A stretch of 64,000 nucleotides of DNA from Caldisericia bacterium (GTDB lineage Bacteria; Caldisericota; Caldisericia; JAAYUI01). This document shows, piece after piece, positions 32,171 to 41,233 of the stretch. The first letter of the stretch is position 1. The number at the start of each line of letters is the position of its first letter. The stretch covers positions 88,239 through 152,238 of the forward strand of contig JAGOOO010000002.1 of the NCBI GenBank assembly GCA_017992475.1, in the 5' to 3' direction. The position numbers and the translations under genes are program-made. Under the pieces are notes generated by a model. That model saw only the letters and a list, made by a program, of their open reading frames with translations. It was not told the origin of the DNA and made no database searches.

Positions 32171-33140
32171 GGCCCATCCTCTCTTTTACCTCATTCCAGA
32201 TCGGCGTTGTGAATTCGTTTGCCTTTCTGGAGCCTTCATTCAGGATTTCCCAAACCATTTTTGGATTTGATTCGTATCCGGCCCTTTTTTCCCTGAGCGG
32301 GGCAATGATCCCGTCCATGAAAGCGGCAAGCTCTTTCTTGCATGCGACACAACCAAGCTCTCCCTTTTTGCAACCTTCGGCCCTGTCTTTAAGGTTAGGC
32401 GTTTTGAGGATCTTGTGGAAATCATATACCGAGCAGATGTCTGGGTGGCCCGGGTCAGCTTTTCTTATCTTCTCCGGGTCAGTGACCATTTGCGAAATCT
32501 TTTGCTGTATTTCTTGTGGGCCATCGGAAAGGAAGATAGCATTGTCGAGACTTTTGCTCATTTTCCTGCAATCTGTACCTGGTATTAATGGGTAGTCCCT
32601 CAGGAATTCTTGTGGCTCCGGGAATGTCTCGCCATACATCGAATTGAACCTTCTGGCAATTTCCCTTGAAATCTCAAGGTGTGGCCTCTGGTCTTTTCCT
32701 ATGGGGACAAGGTTGGCCTTGTAGGCGAGTATGTCCGCGGCCTGGAGCACAGGATAGCCAAGCAATCCATGCCCAACGCTGTCCTGGAGGTTCATGTCCC
32801 TGACCATGTCCTTTACTGTCGGGTTTCTCTCGAGCCATCCTGTTGGGGTCAGCATTGAAAGCACAAGGTAGAGATTGTAGTGTATAGGGACTTCCGACTG
32901 GACGAGGACAGCCGATTTCTGTGGATCTATTCCTGCCGCGAACCAGTCACAGGCCATCTGGAAAATGTTTTCCTTTATCTCTGAAGTTTTGTCAGCACTT
33001 GTTGTCAGGACGTGAAGGTCTGCAACAAGGAAAAAACATTCGTGCTGGTGCTGCATTTCGACATAAGAAAGCAGAACTGAAAGGTAGTGTCCGATGTGCA
33101 TGCGGCCTGTTGGCCTCATGCCAGAGAGTACTCTAGCCAT
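32160..33140 (-). CDS. trpS: Tryptophanyl-tRNA synthetase
   Basis: This 326-residue class I synthetase has GRMHIGHYLSVL (HIGH motif), DLHVLT, GYPVLQAADIL, and KMSKSLDNAI (KMSKS motif). It charges tRNA-Trp. ATG 33140 is chosen because GGAGG lies 6-8 nt upstream and it overlaps the stop of the S2P-like gene (TGATG). Part of an operon S2P-like, trpS, scpA, scpB that is also seen in Firmicutes. Confidence 0.95.
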   Translation of the reverse strand: MARVLSGMRPTGRMHIGHYLSVLLSYVEMQHQHECFFLVADLHVLTTSADKTSEIKENIFQMACDWFAAGIDPQKSAVLVQSEVPIHYNLYLVLSMLTPTGWLERNPTVKDMVRDMNLQDSVGHGLLGYPVLQAADILAYKANLVPIGKDQRPHLEISREIARRFNSMYGETFPEPQEFLRDYPLIPGTDCRKMSKSLDNAIFLSDGPQEIQQKISQMVTDPEKIRKADPGHPDICSVYDFHKILKTPNLKDRAEGCKKGELGCVACKKELAAFMDGIIAPLREKRAGYESNPKMVWEILNEGSRKANEFTTPIWNEVKERMGLAY

Positions 33141-33808
33141 CAAAATCCTCCAATAAATGGTGTGAAATAAGCAAAATAGGGTCTTCCTATCATGCCGAAC
33201 AGCTTGAGAAAGACGCTCGAAGCTGAAATCAGCCATGAAAGAAGTGGTGTCAAGATTATCAGTATGACGATGAGTGTCCACCCCATGTAGGTTATGGCCA
33301 TGGAGTCATAGACCCCTTGCGGCTTGTGGTATAGAAGTCCAACAAGCAGTTTGAAGCCCGGCAATTGCGGTATGGGGAGAAGATTGAACAGGGCAAAAAA
33401 TATATTGAAGGCACAGAAAAATTCTACTGCAGATTTTATGGTCCTCAAATCGAGGTTTGTGACTGGCTCGAGCCATTTGAGCAGCAAATAGACGAGTCCA
33501 CCAGCAATCCACATGGCAAGGTTTGCCCCAATGCCTGACAGTTCGATAAGCAGGGGTGCGTAGCGTTTTTGCCCGAGGTCGTTGAAATTGTATTCCATCG
33601 GCTTCATCCAGCCCACATAAAAAATCAGCAGTGATGCACTTCCAAAAATATCGAGATGGTGGAGCGGATTCCAGGAAAATCTTCCCTGTATCTTTGTTTG
33701 CCTGTCACCAAGCCTGTAGGCCACCCATGCCCTGGTGTAGCAGTTTACGAGGCCGCACCCTACAAAAAGAATCAGGAGCGGAAACATTTTTATCAGATAA
33801 TCATTCAC
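33140..33808 (-). CDS. Site-2-protease (M50) fold membrane protein lacking catalytic residues
   Basis: The 222 residues align through their length with short M50B S2P proteins: the RxWVAYRLGD, IQGRFSWNPLHHLDIFGS, GWMKPMEYN and FNLLPIP landmarks are all in order, over about six helices. The zinc site is gone. HEFAH is NCYTR (residues 22-26), replacing both metal histidines and the catalytic Glu, and LDG at the second site is LPG, replacing the third metal ligand Asp. It cannot be a zinc protease as written, and the rest of the fold is well kept, so it looks like a pseudo-protease that may bind substrates or membrane partners. Operon with trpS and the nucleotidyltransferase. Confidence 0.8.
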   Translation of the reverse strand: MNDYLIKMFPLLILFVGCGLVNCYTRAWVAYRLGDRQTKIQGRFSWNPLHHLDIFGSASLLIFYVGWMKPMEYNFNDLGQKRYAPLLIELSGIGANLAMWIAGGLVYLLLKWLEPVTNLDLRTIKSAVEFFCAFNIFFALFNLLPIPQLPGFKLLVGLLYHKPQGVYDSMAITYMGWTLIVILIILTPLLSWLISASSVFLKLFGMIGRPYFAYFTPFIGGF

Positions 33809-36398
33809 TGGCTATCCTCCTGGCAAGTTCTAATTCCTGTATATATCCAGAAACCAGCCCAGCCACTTTTTGTTCCAGGACCTGGTCGATGATGGCCTTG
33901 AAGTTTTTTGTCTTCTTTAGCCCGTTTGAAATGAGGTCCTCTCCGGTTATTTCAAGCCTGATATTGCGTATTTTACCCACCAGGTCGAGGTTTTTCAAGT
34001 TTTCAGGCAGTTTGCCACCCATGCAGGCAAAGACAACCGCAGAATCATTGAGGTTTTTTAGCGACCTGAATATCTCCAGGCGATCACCCCTGCCAATTGC
34101 CTGGGAGAGCACCAGAGAACCTTCCTTGGATACTTCAACTGTGTCAATGAATTTGCCAGACATTCTTATTCTTGAGAGGCACTCCCTCAGTGCGCCCTTG
34201 TCAATTGCCATCCCGAGAACAAGGCACCTCAGGACCCTCAAATCGGGCTTGAAGCCTTTTCTTGCGGCAATTGCTGCTAGCCTGTCAGCCTTGAGAAGGA
34301 GCTGGTGGAGGCCATCCGGCAACTGCCCAAAGATGACCGTGAGTCCGTCCATCTGCTCCAGAAGGTAGAGCATTTCGGAACCCTTTTCGTGCCTTAGTAT
34401 CTTTTCAAACTCCTGTGCCGTCCTCTCATTCTTGGCTGTGGCAAGGAGGCCGGTCTTTATGGCGTCTACCGCGAGACGCTTTGTCTCTTTTTCCAGCGTA
34501 AAGTTCAATATTTTTGAATAGTATGCGGCCCTCAGAATCCTGGTTGGGTCTTCTACAAAAGAGAGATTATGCAAAACTCTTACTTTCTTCGTTGCTATGT
34601 CGTCGAACCCTCCGCAATAATCGAGGATTTTGTCCTTGTTTGGGCCATTGAGCGAGAGGGCGAGGGCGTTTATTGTAAAATCTCTTCTCATCAGGTCTTC
34701 CCTGATTGAGCTCTGGATCACATTCGGATACGCACCAGGTTCGGTGTAGTATTCTGTCCTTGCCGTGGCAAAATCGTATTGTATCCCATCCAGCAGCATT
34801 CTTGCCGTGCCGAACCTCTCATGGGTCGTTATTTTACCACCCAATTCCTCTGCAGCTGATTTAGCAAGATTGACTGCATCACCCTCTACAAGGATGTCCA
34901 GATCGGTAGGCTCTTTGTCCATGATGCTGTCCCTTACGGCGCCACCAACGAGATAGAGGTTGTGTCCCAGTTCGTTGGCTATCCTCACAAATACGTCTAT
35001 TTTTTCCTGAATGCTGGCTGGCACCTTTTGCTGGAGCTCTCTAGTTTGGGTTTTGTCGATGAATGTTGGTGGAGGGAATGGCCCGATGTCTTGCCCCCTG
35101 TGCCAGAAAGAGGCCTTGAGGACGTCCGAACGGGTTACAATGCCAACTACCCTACCACTTGAGACAACTGGCAATCTTCCAAGCGACTTCTTCATCATGA
35201 GTCTTCTGGCTTCAACGATGGACGCACCTGCATCTATTGTAACAACGTTTGTTGTCATGTAACGCTTGACCGGCCTGTGCTGGTATTCGTCGGGGACTCT
35301 GTCCAGGTCGCGCCTTGTGATGATCCCTATCAACCTGTCTTCATTGACGACAGGCAGCCCGCCATGTCCAAATCTTTGCACCTGTTTTAGTGCTTCACTT
35401 ACCGGTACCTCTGGGCCAACGGTTTTGACCGGTGAGCTCATGATCGAAGTGATTGTTGGCGGTGGGACAATTTCTTCTTCGCAGACTTTTCTGATTCTGT
35501 AGAATGCAAGTTTTGGGTCGAGCTCACCTTTTATTTTTGCGGCCGATGCAGTTTTATGGCCACCCCCGCCAAAATGGCTAAGCACCTTTGCGGAGTCAAC
35601 CAGCCTGTCATCAAGCGACCTGCCCACAAAATATGTGTTTCCGGTCATGGAGCAGGCCGTAAATATTGCGTCTGCCTCAACCAGGTCAAAGAGCTTGTGG
35701 GTTATGAAAGCGAGATTTTCAACATAATCCTTGTATTTGACGCATGAAATGGCGATAAGGATGCCGCCCATCGGGACAACCTCAATATTGTCCAGGAATT
35801 GCTTGAGTATGTCTTTTCCTCGCTGGTCCAGCGCAGTAGAGAGAAATCTCCTGACGACCTGGAGGCTTGCACCAAGCGACAGCAGGTATGCCGCGACCTC
35901 AAGGTCCTGCGGGGTTGTTGTCGGCGATATGAGGTTGGCGGTGTCCTCATAGACACCTGTCAGCATGACGGTCGCTTCCTGGGGTGAAATGTAAACTTTT
36001 CTAAGTTTGAGAAGGGGCAGGAGCATCGTAGTGGTTGATCCGACCTCTTTTTGGACGAGCCTGCAATTGGCGTGTCCCCTTGAGGCCGTGTGATGGTCAA
36101 AAATAATACAACGCTGGAGATTTTTGAAACTTGCCACAAAATCCCAGACTTTTTTTGAAGGCCTGGTGTCAACAATAAAAAGTTCCCTTATTGAATCAGG
36201 GTCGTACTCCTCAAAGTCTTCGAGCCTTATGAAGTCCTTGTATATACCCAGAAACATCTGGACTGGTCTCTCTACTCCGGAAATTTTTACAGGAATCACC
36301 CCTGGGTACAGCTTTGATATGCAAAGGGAGGCCGCCAGAGCATCGAAGTCTATGGACGACAGGCATGTGACGATTCTGGATGTTGTTTTTTTGGCCAT
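33801..36398 (-). CDS. CCA/poly(A)-type nucleotidyltransferase fused to DHH and CBS domains
   Basis: The 865 residues read in order as follows. A DHH phosphoesterase domain (residues 1-300) has SSIDFDALAAS, FDHHTASRGH and GGGGHKTASAA. Two CBS repeats (about 315-430) include ITRRDL and VTRSDV. A class II CCA-type head starts near 475 (LVGGAVRDSIM, then DLDILVEGD with the catalytic Asp pair), followed by RRDFTINALAL and EDPTRILRAAYY. It would add CCA, or only the terminal A, to tRNA 3' ends; in bacteria with split activities such DHH-CBS fusions include A-adding enzymes. Which one cannot be told. Most tRNAs here encode CCA, but Leu and Arg do not. ATG 36398 has no ribosome-binding site; TTGACA-15-TGTAAT ends 9 nt upstream. 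Confidence 0.87.
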   Translation of the reverse strand: MAKKTTSRIVTCLSSIDFDALAASLCISKLYPGVIPVKISGVERPVQMFLGIYKDFIRLEDFEEYDPDSIRELFIVDTRPSKKVWDFVASFKNLQRCIIFDHHTASRGHANCRLVQKEVGSTTTMLLPLLKLRKVYISPQEATVMLTGVYEDTANLISPTTTPQDLEVAAYLLSLGASLQVVRRFLSTALDQRGKDILKQFLDNIEVVPMGGILIAISCVKYKDYVENLAFITHKLFDLVEADAIFTACSMTGNTYFVGRSLDDRLVDSAKVLSHFGGGGHKTASAAKIKGELDPKLAFYRIRKVCEEEIVPPPTITSIMSSPVKTVGPEVPVSEALKQVQRFGHGGLPVVNEDRLIGIITRRDLDRVPDEYQHRPVKRYMTTNVVTIDAGASIVEARRLMMKKSLGRLPVVSSGRVVGIVTRSDVLKASFWHRGQDIGPFPPPTFIDKTQTRELQQKVPASIQEKIDVFVRIANELGHNLYLVGGAVRDSIMDKEPTDLDILVEGDAVNLAKSAAEELGGKITTHERFGTARMLLDGIQYDFATARTEYYTEPGAYPNVIQSSIREDLMRRDFTINALALSLNGPNKDKILDYCGGFDDIATKKVRVLHNLSFVEDPTRILRAAYYSKILNFTLEKETKRLAVDAIKTGLLATAKNERTAQEFEKILRHEKGSEMLYLLEQMDGLTVIFGQLPDGLHQLLLKADRLAAIAARKGFKPDLRVLRCLVLGMAIDKGALRECLSRIRMSGKFIDTVEVSKEGSLVLSQAIGRGDRLEIFRSLKNLNDSAVVFACMGGKLPENLKNLDLVGKIRNIRLEITGEDLISNGLKKTKNFKAIIDQVLEQKVAGLVSGYIQELELARRIASE

Positions 36399-36407
36399 CA
36401 ATGCGAG

Positions 36408-36434
36408 ATTACACTCACGGTTCCTAGCTGTCAA
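36408..36434 (-). promoter_or_regulatory. Leaderless promoter for the DHH-CBS-nucleotidyltransferase operon
   Basis: On the minus strand TTGACA (36429-36434), 15 bp, TGTAAT (36408-36413), then 9 nt to ATG 36398. TTGACA-17-TAATCT is an alternative reading of the same boxes. Confidence 0.5.
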
Positions 36435-36438
36435 TTAC

Positions 36439-36466
36439 TTGAACAAACTTTACCATCAGATATATT
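36439..36466 (+). promoter_or_regulatory. Promoter for the aspS-miaB-tsa operon
   Basis: TTGAAC 36439-36444, 16 bp, TATATT 36461-36466. The -35 is 4 bp from the divergent -35. A ribosome-binding site (GGAAAGGA) precedes ATG 36487. Confidence 0.6.
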
Positions 36467-36486
36467 GTTTGCGGAAAGGACCGGAC

Positions 36487-37776
36487 ATGAGAATACTTGC
36501 AAAAGACGCAGTCAACCATATTGGCGAAGAAATAACGCTTGAAGGCTGGATACACAATCTCAGGGAGCTCCCCGAATTCAGCTTCATTGTTTTGAGAGAC
36601 AGAACGGGAACTGTACAGGGGATCCTTGAAAATCCCGACTTTGAGGTCCCGCAAATTGGAAACGAATATGTGATAAGGATGAAGGGCAATTGCGTAAAAT
36701 CCGAAATCGCAAAGGCAGGTTTTGAGATAAAAGTAACCGGAATTGAAGTCCTCTCAAAAGTTGTTGATGAATTGCCCACCCAGATCAACAAGAAAAATCC
36801 GGTTGAGCATCTGGACAGGCTCCTTGATTACAGGTATTTTTCACTCAGACACCCAAAGCTTGCCGCAGTTTTCAAAGTACAATCCTGCATATCAAGAGGA
36901 TTCAGGGAGTACCTTTCTTCGCAAGAATTTACCGAAATACACACACCGAAAATTGTTGCCTCTGGGACCGAGGGTGGCGCAAACCTCTTCAAGGTGGACT
37001 ATTTTGGCCGTCCGGCATATCTGGCCCAGTCGCCGCAATTCTACAAACAGATGATGGTTGGCGTGTTTGAGAGGGTTTTTGAGGTTGCCCCAGTCTTCAG
37101 GGCAGAACCACACAACACCAGCAGGCACGTCAACGAATACACGTCCCTTGATTTCGAGATGGGCTACATCAAGGACGAGAATGACATAATGGACATGGAA
37201 GAGGCAGTTCTCCAGTATGTTGTAGGGCTGGTCAATGAAACATGCCAGGCCGAACTGGAACTGCTTGGCGCCAAAGTCTCAATCCCCTCCAAAATTCCGA
37301 GGATGAGGATGACAGAGGTACATGAAATCCTTGAAAAGAAATACAAAATAAAGTATCCGCAAGGATTTGACATCGATCCTGAGGGCGAAAGGGCCATTTG
37401 CGAGTATGTCCAGAAAGAAACTGGCTCGGAGTTTGTTTTCATTGATGGCTACCCGATCGAGGCAAGGCCAATGTATACAATGCCTGACCTGGAGCACCCT
37501 GGTGACACAAGAGGGTTTGACCTCATCTACAGGGGCATGGAAATAACAACTGGTGGCCAGAGGATACACGGGTTTGACATGCTGGTGGACAACATCCGCA
37601 AATTCAAGTGCAATCCCGATGACTTTACCTTCTATACCGACGTGTTCAAATATGGCATGCCGCCGCATGGAGGGTTGGCAATCGGACTGGAGAGGATAAC
37701 CTGCCAGATGCTCGGACTGAAAAACATAAGGGAGGGGACGCTCTTCCCAAGGGACCTGGACAGGCTCACACCTTAA
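36487..37776 (+). CDS. aspS: Aspartyl-tRNA synthetase, archaeal type
   Basis: At 429 residues it is the short archaeal-type enzyme without the bacterial GAD insertion domain. The OB anticodon domain (GWIHNLRELPEFSFIVLRDR) is followed by class II motif 1 to 3 elements: FREYLSSQEFTEIHTPK, VFRAEPHNTSRHVNEYTSLDFEMG, and GGLAIGLERI. After GWI the next residue is His, where discriminating archaeal AspRS has Trp (position 26 of the Thermococcus enzyme, as I recall). That, plus the archaeal type, suggests a non-discriminating enzyme that also charges tRNA-Asn and needs a GatCAB amidotransferase elsewhere. Start ATG 36487 lies after GGAAAGGA. First gene of the operon. Confidence 0.92.
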   Translation: MRILAKDAVNHIGEEITLEGWIHNLRELPEFSFIVLRDRTGTVQGILENPDFEVPQIGNEYVIRMKGNCVKSEIAKAGFEIKVTGIEVLSKVVDELPTQINKKNPVEHLDRLLDYRYFSLRHPKLAAVFKVQSCISRGFREYLSSQEFTEIHTPKIVASGTEGGANLFKVDYFGRPAYLAQSPQFYKQMMVGVFERVFEVAPVFRAEPHNTSRHVNEYTSLDFEMGYIKDENDIMDMEEAVLQYVVGLVNETCQAELELLGAKVSIPSKIPRMRMTEVHEILEKKYKIKYPQGFDIDPEGERAICEYVQKETGSEFVFIDGYPIEARPMYTMPDLEHPGDTRGFDLIYRGMEITTGGQRIHGFDMLVDNIRKFKCNPDDFTFYTDVFKYGMPPHGGLAIGLERITCQMLGLKNIREGTLFPRDLDRLTP

Positions 37777-39038
37777 TGTCATCTTTCTGTTTTTTGACAA
37801 TCGGTTGTCAAATGAATGTTTCTGATTCAGAGTTCTATTCGAGCATCCTGCTTGAGTCAGGGTTCGTTGAGGCCCCTGAGGAAGAAGCGGACATTATTTT
37901 CATAAACACCTGTGCAGTCAGGGAAGGCTCAGTTCACAAACTGGATTCGAAACTTGGCGAACTCTACAAGAGGAAAAGGCAGACAGGCCTTCCAAAAATA
38001 GGGGTTGTTGGGTGTGTTCCGGCTATAGACCTGAAGAGTTTCAAAAAAAGGCACAAACAGGTTGATTTTGTCCTGGGCACATACCATGACAGGGAATCAA
38101 TGCAGGGTGCTCTGGAAGAAGCCTTGGGATTTGAGCTCGAGCATGGCATTTCTCCGAGGGCGTCTTCAGTTTCGGCGTTTGTACCTATAACAACTGGTTG
38201 TGACAGCTTCTGTACCTATTGCATTGTCCCGTACACGAGGGGCAGGCTTGTTTCCAGAGAGATTGAAGAAATCCTTTCTGAGGCAAAATCATATATTGAA
38301 TCCGGGGCCAAAGAAATTGTCCTTCTTGGCCAGAATGTGAATGCCTATGGTTTGGACAAAGGCAAAAAGGACGCTTTTGTCGATCTGGTACGTAGAGTGT
38401 CAGAACTTCCAGGCGTTCTCAGGGTCAGATTCATAACTTCCCATCCAAAAGACATGGATAAAGAGACCCTTTTGAAACTGAGGGAAATAAAAAACCTTGC
38501 CTGGTTTTTCCATCTTCCCATACAGGCTGGCTCGGATGAAGTCCTCTCAAGGATGAACAGGCGCTATACTGTAGAGGACTACAGGAAGCTTGTTGAAAAT
38601 GTGAGAAAAATATTCCCAGGGGCCGGCGTGACAACCGATGTTATTGTCGGTTTCCCTGGCGAAACTGAAGAGCAATTCGAGCAGACGATGGCACTTTTCA
38701 GGGAGCTCCGTTTTGAACAGGCATACATGGCGATGTACTCGCAAAGGCCAAAGACCCCTGCGGCCAATTTCTCCGGCCAGGTTGACAGGGAGGAATTGCA
38801 CCGAAGGGTAAGCACCATTGTGGAGCAGCAAAAGAGGATTGCCGAACAGGTTGGCGCGGACTATGTTGGCAGGGTCCTTAGCGTGCTGGTCGAAAATGTT
38901 GAAGATGGGCATTCTTTTGGGCTCTCGGAGACCGGCAGGCTTGTCAAGATAAAGGGCCAGTTTGAAAAAGGGACAATTGTAAAGGTAAAAATAAGCAAGC
39001 CTGGTATGAGGAGTCTGGAGGGTGAACCTGTCCAATGA
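37776..39038 (+). CDS. miaB: tRNA-2-methylthio-N6-dimethylallyladenosine synthase MiaB
   Basis: The 420 residues have all three MiaB domains. The N-terminal MTTase domain has Cys in IGCQMN, NTCAVRE and VGCVP for the auxiliary cluster. The radical SAM core has CDSFCTYC with VPYTRGR (distinctive of MiaB), and a C-terminal TRAM domain covers about residues 350-420. It methylthiolates position 37 of tRNAs reading UNN codons. It starts inside the aspS stop (TAATG). The two-residue change in the expected GCMA (here GCVP) is minor. Confidence 0.93.
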   Translation: MSSFCFLTIGCQMNVSDSEFYSSILLESGFVEAPEEEADIIFINTCAVREGSVHKLDSKLGELYKRKRQTGLPKIGVVGCVPAIDLKSFKKRHKQVDFVLGTYHDRESMQGALEEALGFELEHGISPRASSVSAFVPITTGCDSFCTYCIVPYTRGRLVSREIEEILSEAKSYIESGAKEIVLLGQNVNAYGLDKGKKDAFVDLVRRVSELPGVLRVRFITSHPKDMDKETLLKLREIKNLAWFFHLPIQAGSDEVLSRMNRRYTVEDYRKLVENVRKIFPGAGVTTDVIVGFPGETEEQFEQTMALFRELRFEQAYMAMYSQRPKTPAANFSGQVDREELHRRVSTIVEQQKRIAEQVGADYVGRVLSVLVENVEDGHSFGLSETGRLVKIKGQFEKGTIVKVKISKPGMRSLEGEPVQ

Positions 39039-40264
39039 ACCCGACAACTTATTTGTCAAAATGCGAGAGCGAGCTTTCTGGCCATTTTGCCCGAATTGAC
39101 AGCATGGCTGACAGAAGGCTCATGGGAATTGTTGAAGCCTACAGAAAGGTCGGCCTCACAAATTCTGATCTGTGTGGTTCAACTGGCTATGGGCTTGGGG
39201 ATTCCTCGAGAGACAAGCTCGAAGAGGTGTACTCGATTGTTTTTGGTGGAGAGTCTGCACTCGTGAGGCCGCAGATTGCCAGCGGCACCCATGCCCTCGC
39301 GTGCGTCCTGTTTGGCCTGTCGAGGCCAGGGGACAGGATCGTTTCGATAACGGGCACCCCTTATGAGACTTTGCAGGAAGTGATTGGCATCAGGCAATCT
39401 GTTGGTTCGCTTTCAGAATTTGGTGTTTCCTACGCTCAAACGGACTGGCGGGCTGATGGGCCAAAAGATTTTGATTTGCTGGCCCCACCGACAAAAATCG
39501 TCATGATACAGCGTTCACCCGGATACAAAACGGGGCGGCCGGTAACGATAGACAACATTGGGGAATGGGTGGAAGTCATCAGAAAAGCCGGCAGTGAAGC
39601 GGCCATAATGGTGGACAACTGCTATTGTGAATTTTGTTCCGAGAAGGAACCATGCCATGCTGGTGCCGATCTTTCGGTTGGATCACTGATAAAAAATCCG
39701 GGTGGCGGGTTGGCCTTTACGGGTGGGTATGTTGTTGGTAAAAGTGACCTCATTTCCAGAATTGCCACAAGGGTCACGGCACCAGGCATCGGGGCTGAGG
39801 TCGGGGCAACGTGGGGTTTCATGCTGGATGCTTTCAGGGGGCTTTTTGCTGCCCCTTCACTTTCATCCTCTGCGCTCAAAGGGGCGCTTTTGTGGGCCAA
39901 ATGTTTTGCCGGCCTTGGTTTTGAGGTGAACCCAAAGCATGATGAGGAGCACGCAGATGTTGTGGTTTCAATAAAGCTTGATTCAAGAGAACTCTTCATG
40001 GCTTTTGGAAAGGCCATTCAGGAGGTATCGCCAATTGCTTCAGGTGCAACACCCGTCCCATTTGACCAGGGTGGGTATGACGCACCAGTGATGCTGGCCG
40101 GGGGAGGTTTCATATCCGGAGGTACATCAGATCTTTCCTGTGACGGCCTTGATAAACCCCCTTACTGGGTTTACGTTCAGGGAGGAGCCAACATGAACCA
40201 CATAAGGCTGGGAATTTTGAATGTTCTTTCTTCTTTTGAAAGGATGGGGTTTTTTGGCGCATAG
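39035..40264 (+). CDS. PLP-dependent enzyme, aluminium-resistance/methionine gamma-lyase-like family
   Basis: The 409 residues show the YnbB-like family pattern: GSTGYGLGDSSRDKLEEVY, RPQIASGTHA for the PLP phosphate, VDNCYCEF with the PLP-ring Asp, and LIKNPGGGLA with the Schiff-base lysine, followed by a Gly-rich region. The members are often called aluminium resistance or cystathionine-gamma-lyase-like; their substrate is unsettled. It overlaps miaB (ATGA) and the yjbQ start, so it is embedded in a translation-related operon. Its role there is unknown; a link through sulfur amino acid metabolism is only a guess. Confidence 0.82.
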   Translation: MNPTTYLSKCESELSGHFARIDSMADRRLMGIVEAYRKVGLTNSDLCGSTGYGLGDSSRDKLEEVYSIVFGGESALVRPQIASGTHALACVLFGLSRPGDRIVSITGTPYETLQEVIGIRQSVGSLSEFGVSYAQTDWRADGPKDFDLLAPPTKIVMIQRSPGYKTGRPVTIDNIGEWVEVIRKAGSEAAIMVDNCYCEFCSEKEPCHAGADLSVGSLIKNPGGGLAFTGGYVVGKSDLISRIATRVTAPGIGAEVGATWGFMLDAFRGLFAAPSLSSSALKGALLWAKCFAGLGFEVNPKHDEEHADVVVSIKLDSRELFMAFGKAIQEVSPIASGATPVPFDQGGYDAPVMLAGGGFISGGTSDLSCDGLDKPPYWVYVQGGANMNHIRLGILNVLSSFERMGFFGA

Positions 40265-40649
40265 GCTCACGGTCAGGACACCAAAGAGAAACGCCTTTGT
40301 CGATATAACAAGGCTTGTCCAGGATTTTGTCTCGGTTTCAGGTTTCATTGACTGTACAGTCAGTATTTTTTGTCCCCACACAACATGTGCTGTGACCATC
40401 AATGAGAACTCTGATCCAGACGTTGTTTCTGACGCACTCAACTTCTTCTCTGCAATGGTGCCAAAAAACAGCGGTTTTTCCCATTCCGAAGGCAACTCTG
40501 ATGCACACATAAAAACAATGCTTTTTGGCAATTCAGTCAGCGTTTTTGTTGAAGGTGGCAAGCTTTTATTGGGCACATGGCAGGCAATCTATCTTGCCGA
40601 GTTTGACGGGCCAAGGGAAAGGCAAATATGGCTGAAAATAACAAAGTAG
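40254..40649 (+). CDS. yjbQ: YjbQ family protein (UPF0047)
   Basis: This 131-residue single-domain protein has FIDCTVSIFCPHTTCAVTINENSDPDV and HIKTMLFGNSVSVFVEGGKLLLGTWQ, the signature of the YjbQ/UPF0047 fold. The family has been linked to thiamine phosphate synthase-like activity, but function is not settled. TTG 40254 is the start I prefer, as AGGATGG lies 7-8 nt upstream and the usual N-terminus (short strand, then RLTVRTPKRNAFVDIT) follows. An ATG 40221 in frame would overlap the upstream gene further. The 3' end overlaps tsaB by 22 bases. Confidence 0.8.
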   Translation: MAHRLTVRTPKRNAFVDITRLVQDFVSVSGFIDCTVSIFCPHTTCAVTINENSDPDVVSDALNFFSAMVPKNSGFSHSEGNSDAHIKTMLFGNSVSVFVEGGKLLLGTWQAIYLAEFDGPRERQIWLKITK

Positions 40650-41233
40650 TACTCGGCGTGCTCTCTGCCTGTTCCCCGCAATATGTTTTCGTAGGGAAGG
40701 GCAAAAAAGTCCTTTCGAGTCTGGAAATAAATTATTCCAACGGTGGCAATAAAACCTTGCCTGCCGTTGCCTCGTGCCTTGAGCAGGCAAAAATGACAAT
40801 ACAAGATGTCGATTTTTTTCTTGCGCTCTCAGGGCCAGGAAGTTTGACTGGAATAAGGACTGGTCTTTCGCCAATAAGGGCGTGGGGTTATGCGCTGAAC
40901 AAACCGGTGATGGCACTTCCAACATGCGATGTTATGACCCATGGAATAATAAGGCCCGTTGTGGCAATCATTCCTTCAAGGACAAATGAATACTGGGTGC
41001 AAACGTTCACAGACAACATGAGTGAAGTACCTATGATTATCAATGCCAGCTCTCTTGATGCTTATGATATCGAAGGATATACGTGGATGTCCCCAAAAGA
41101 ACTTTCACCGACCAACGCGAGCTTTGTGCTGTCCTCTCCAAAACCGGAGCAAGCGCTTGAGCTTTCTATGGAAACACAGGCCCAGTCATGGATGAGGGCC
41201 TTGCCAAAATACCTTTTCGAGATGGAAGTATGA
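40628..41233 (+). CDS. tsaB: tRNA threonylcarbamoyladenosine biosynthesis protein TsaB
   Basis: This 201-residue ASKHA-fold protein has VLGVLSACSPQYV at the N-terminus and GPGSLTGIRTGLSPIRAWGYALNKP, the best-known TsaB segment. The usual opening ILAIDTS is replaced by LGVLSAC, so the phosphate-binding Asp is missing; TsaB is the non-catalytic scaffold of the t6A complex, so this can be tolerated. Together with TsaD (two genes on) it forms the threonylcarbamoyl transferase. TsaC and TsaE are not in the window. Overlaps yjbQ and rimI. Confidence 0.87.
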   Translation: MAENNKVVLGVLSACSPQYVFVGKGKKVLSSLEINYSNGGNKTLPAVASCLEQAKMTIQDVDFFLALSGPGSLTGIRTGLSPIRAWGYALNKPVMALPTCDVMTHGIIRPVVAIIPSRTNEYWVQTFTDNMSEVPMIINASSLDAYDIEGYTWMSPKELSPTNASFVLSSPKPEQALELSMETQAQSWMRALPKYLFEMEV

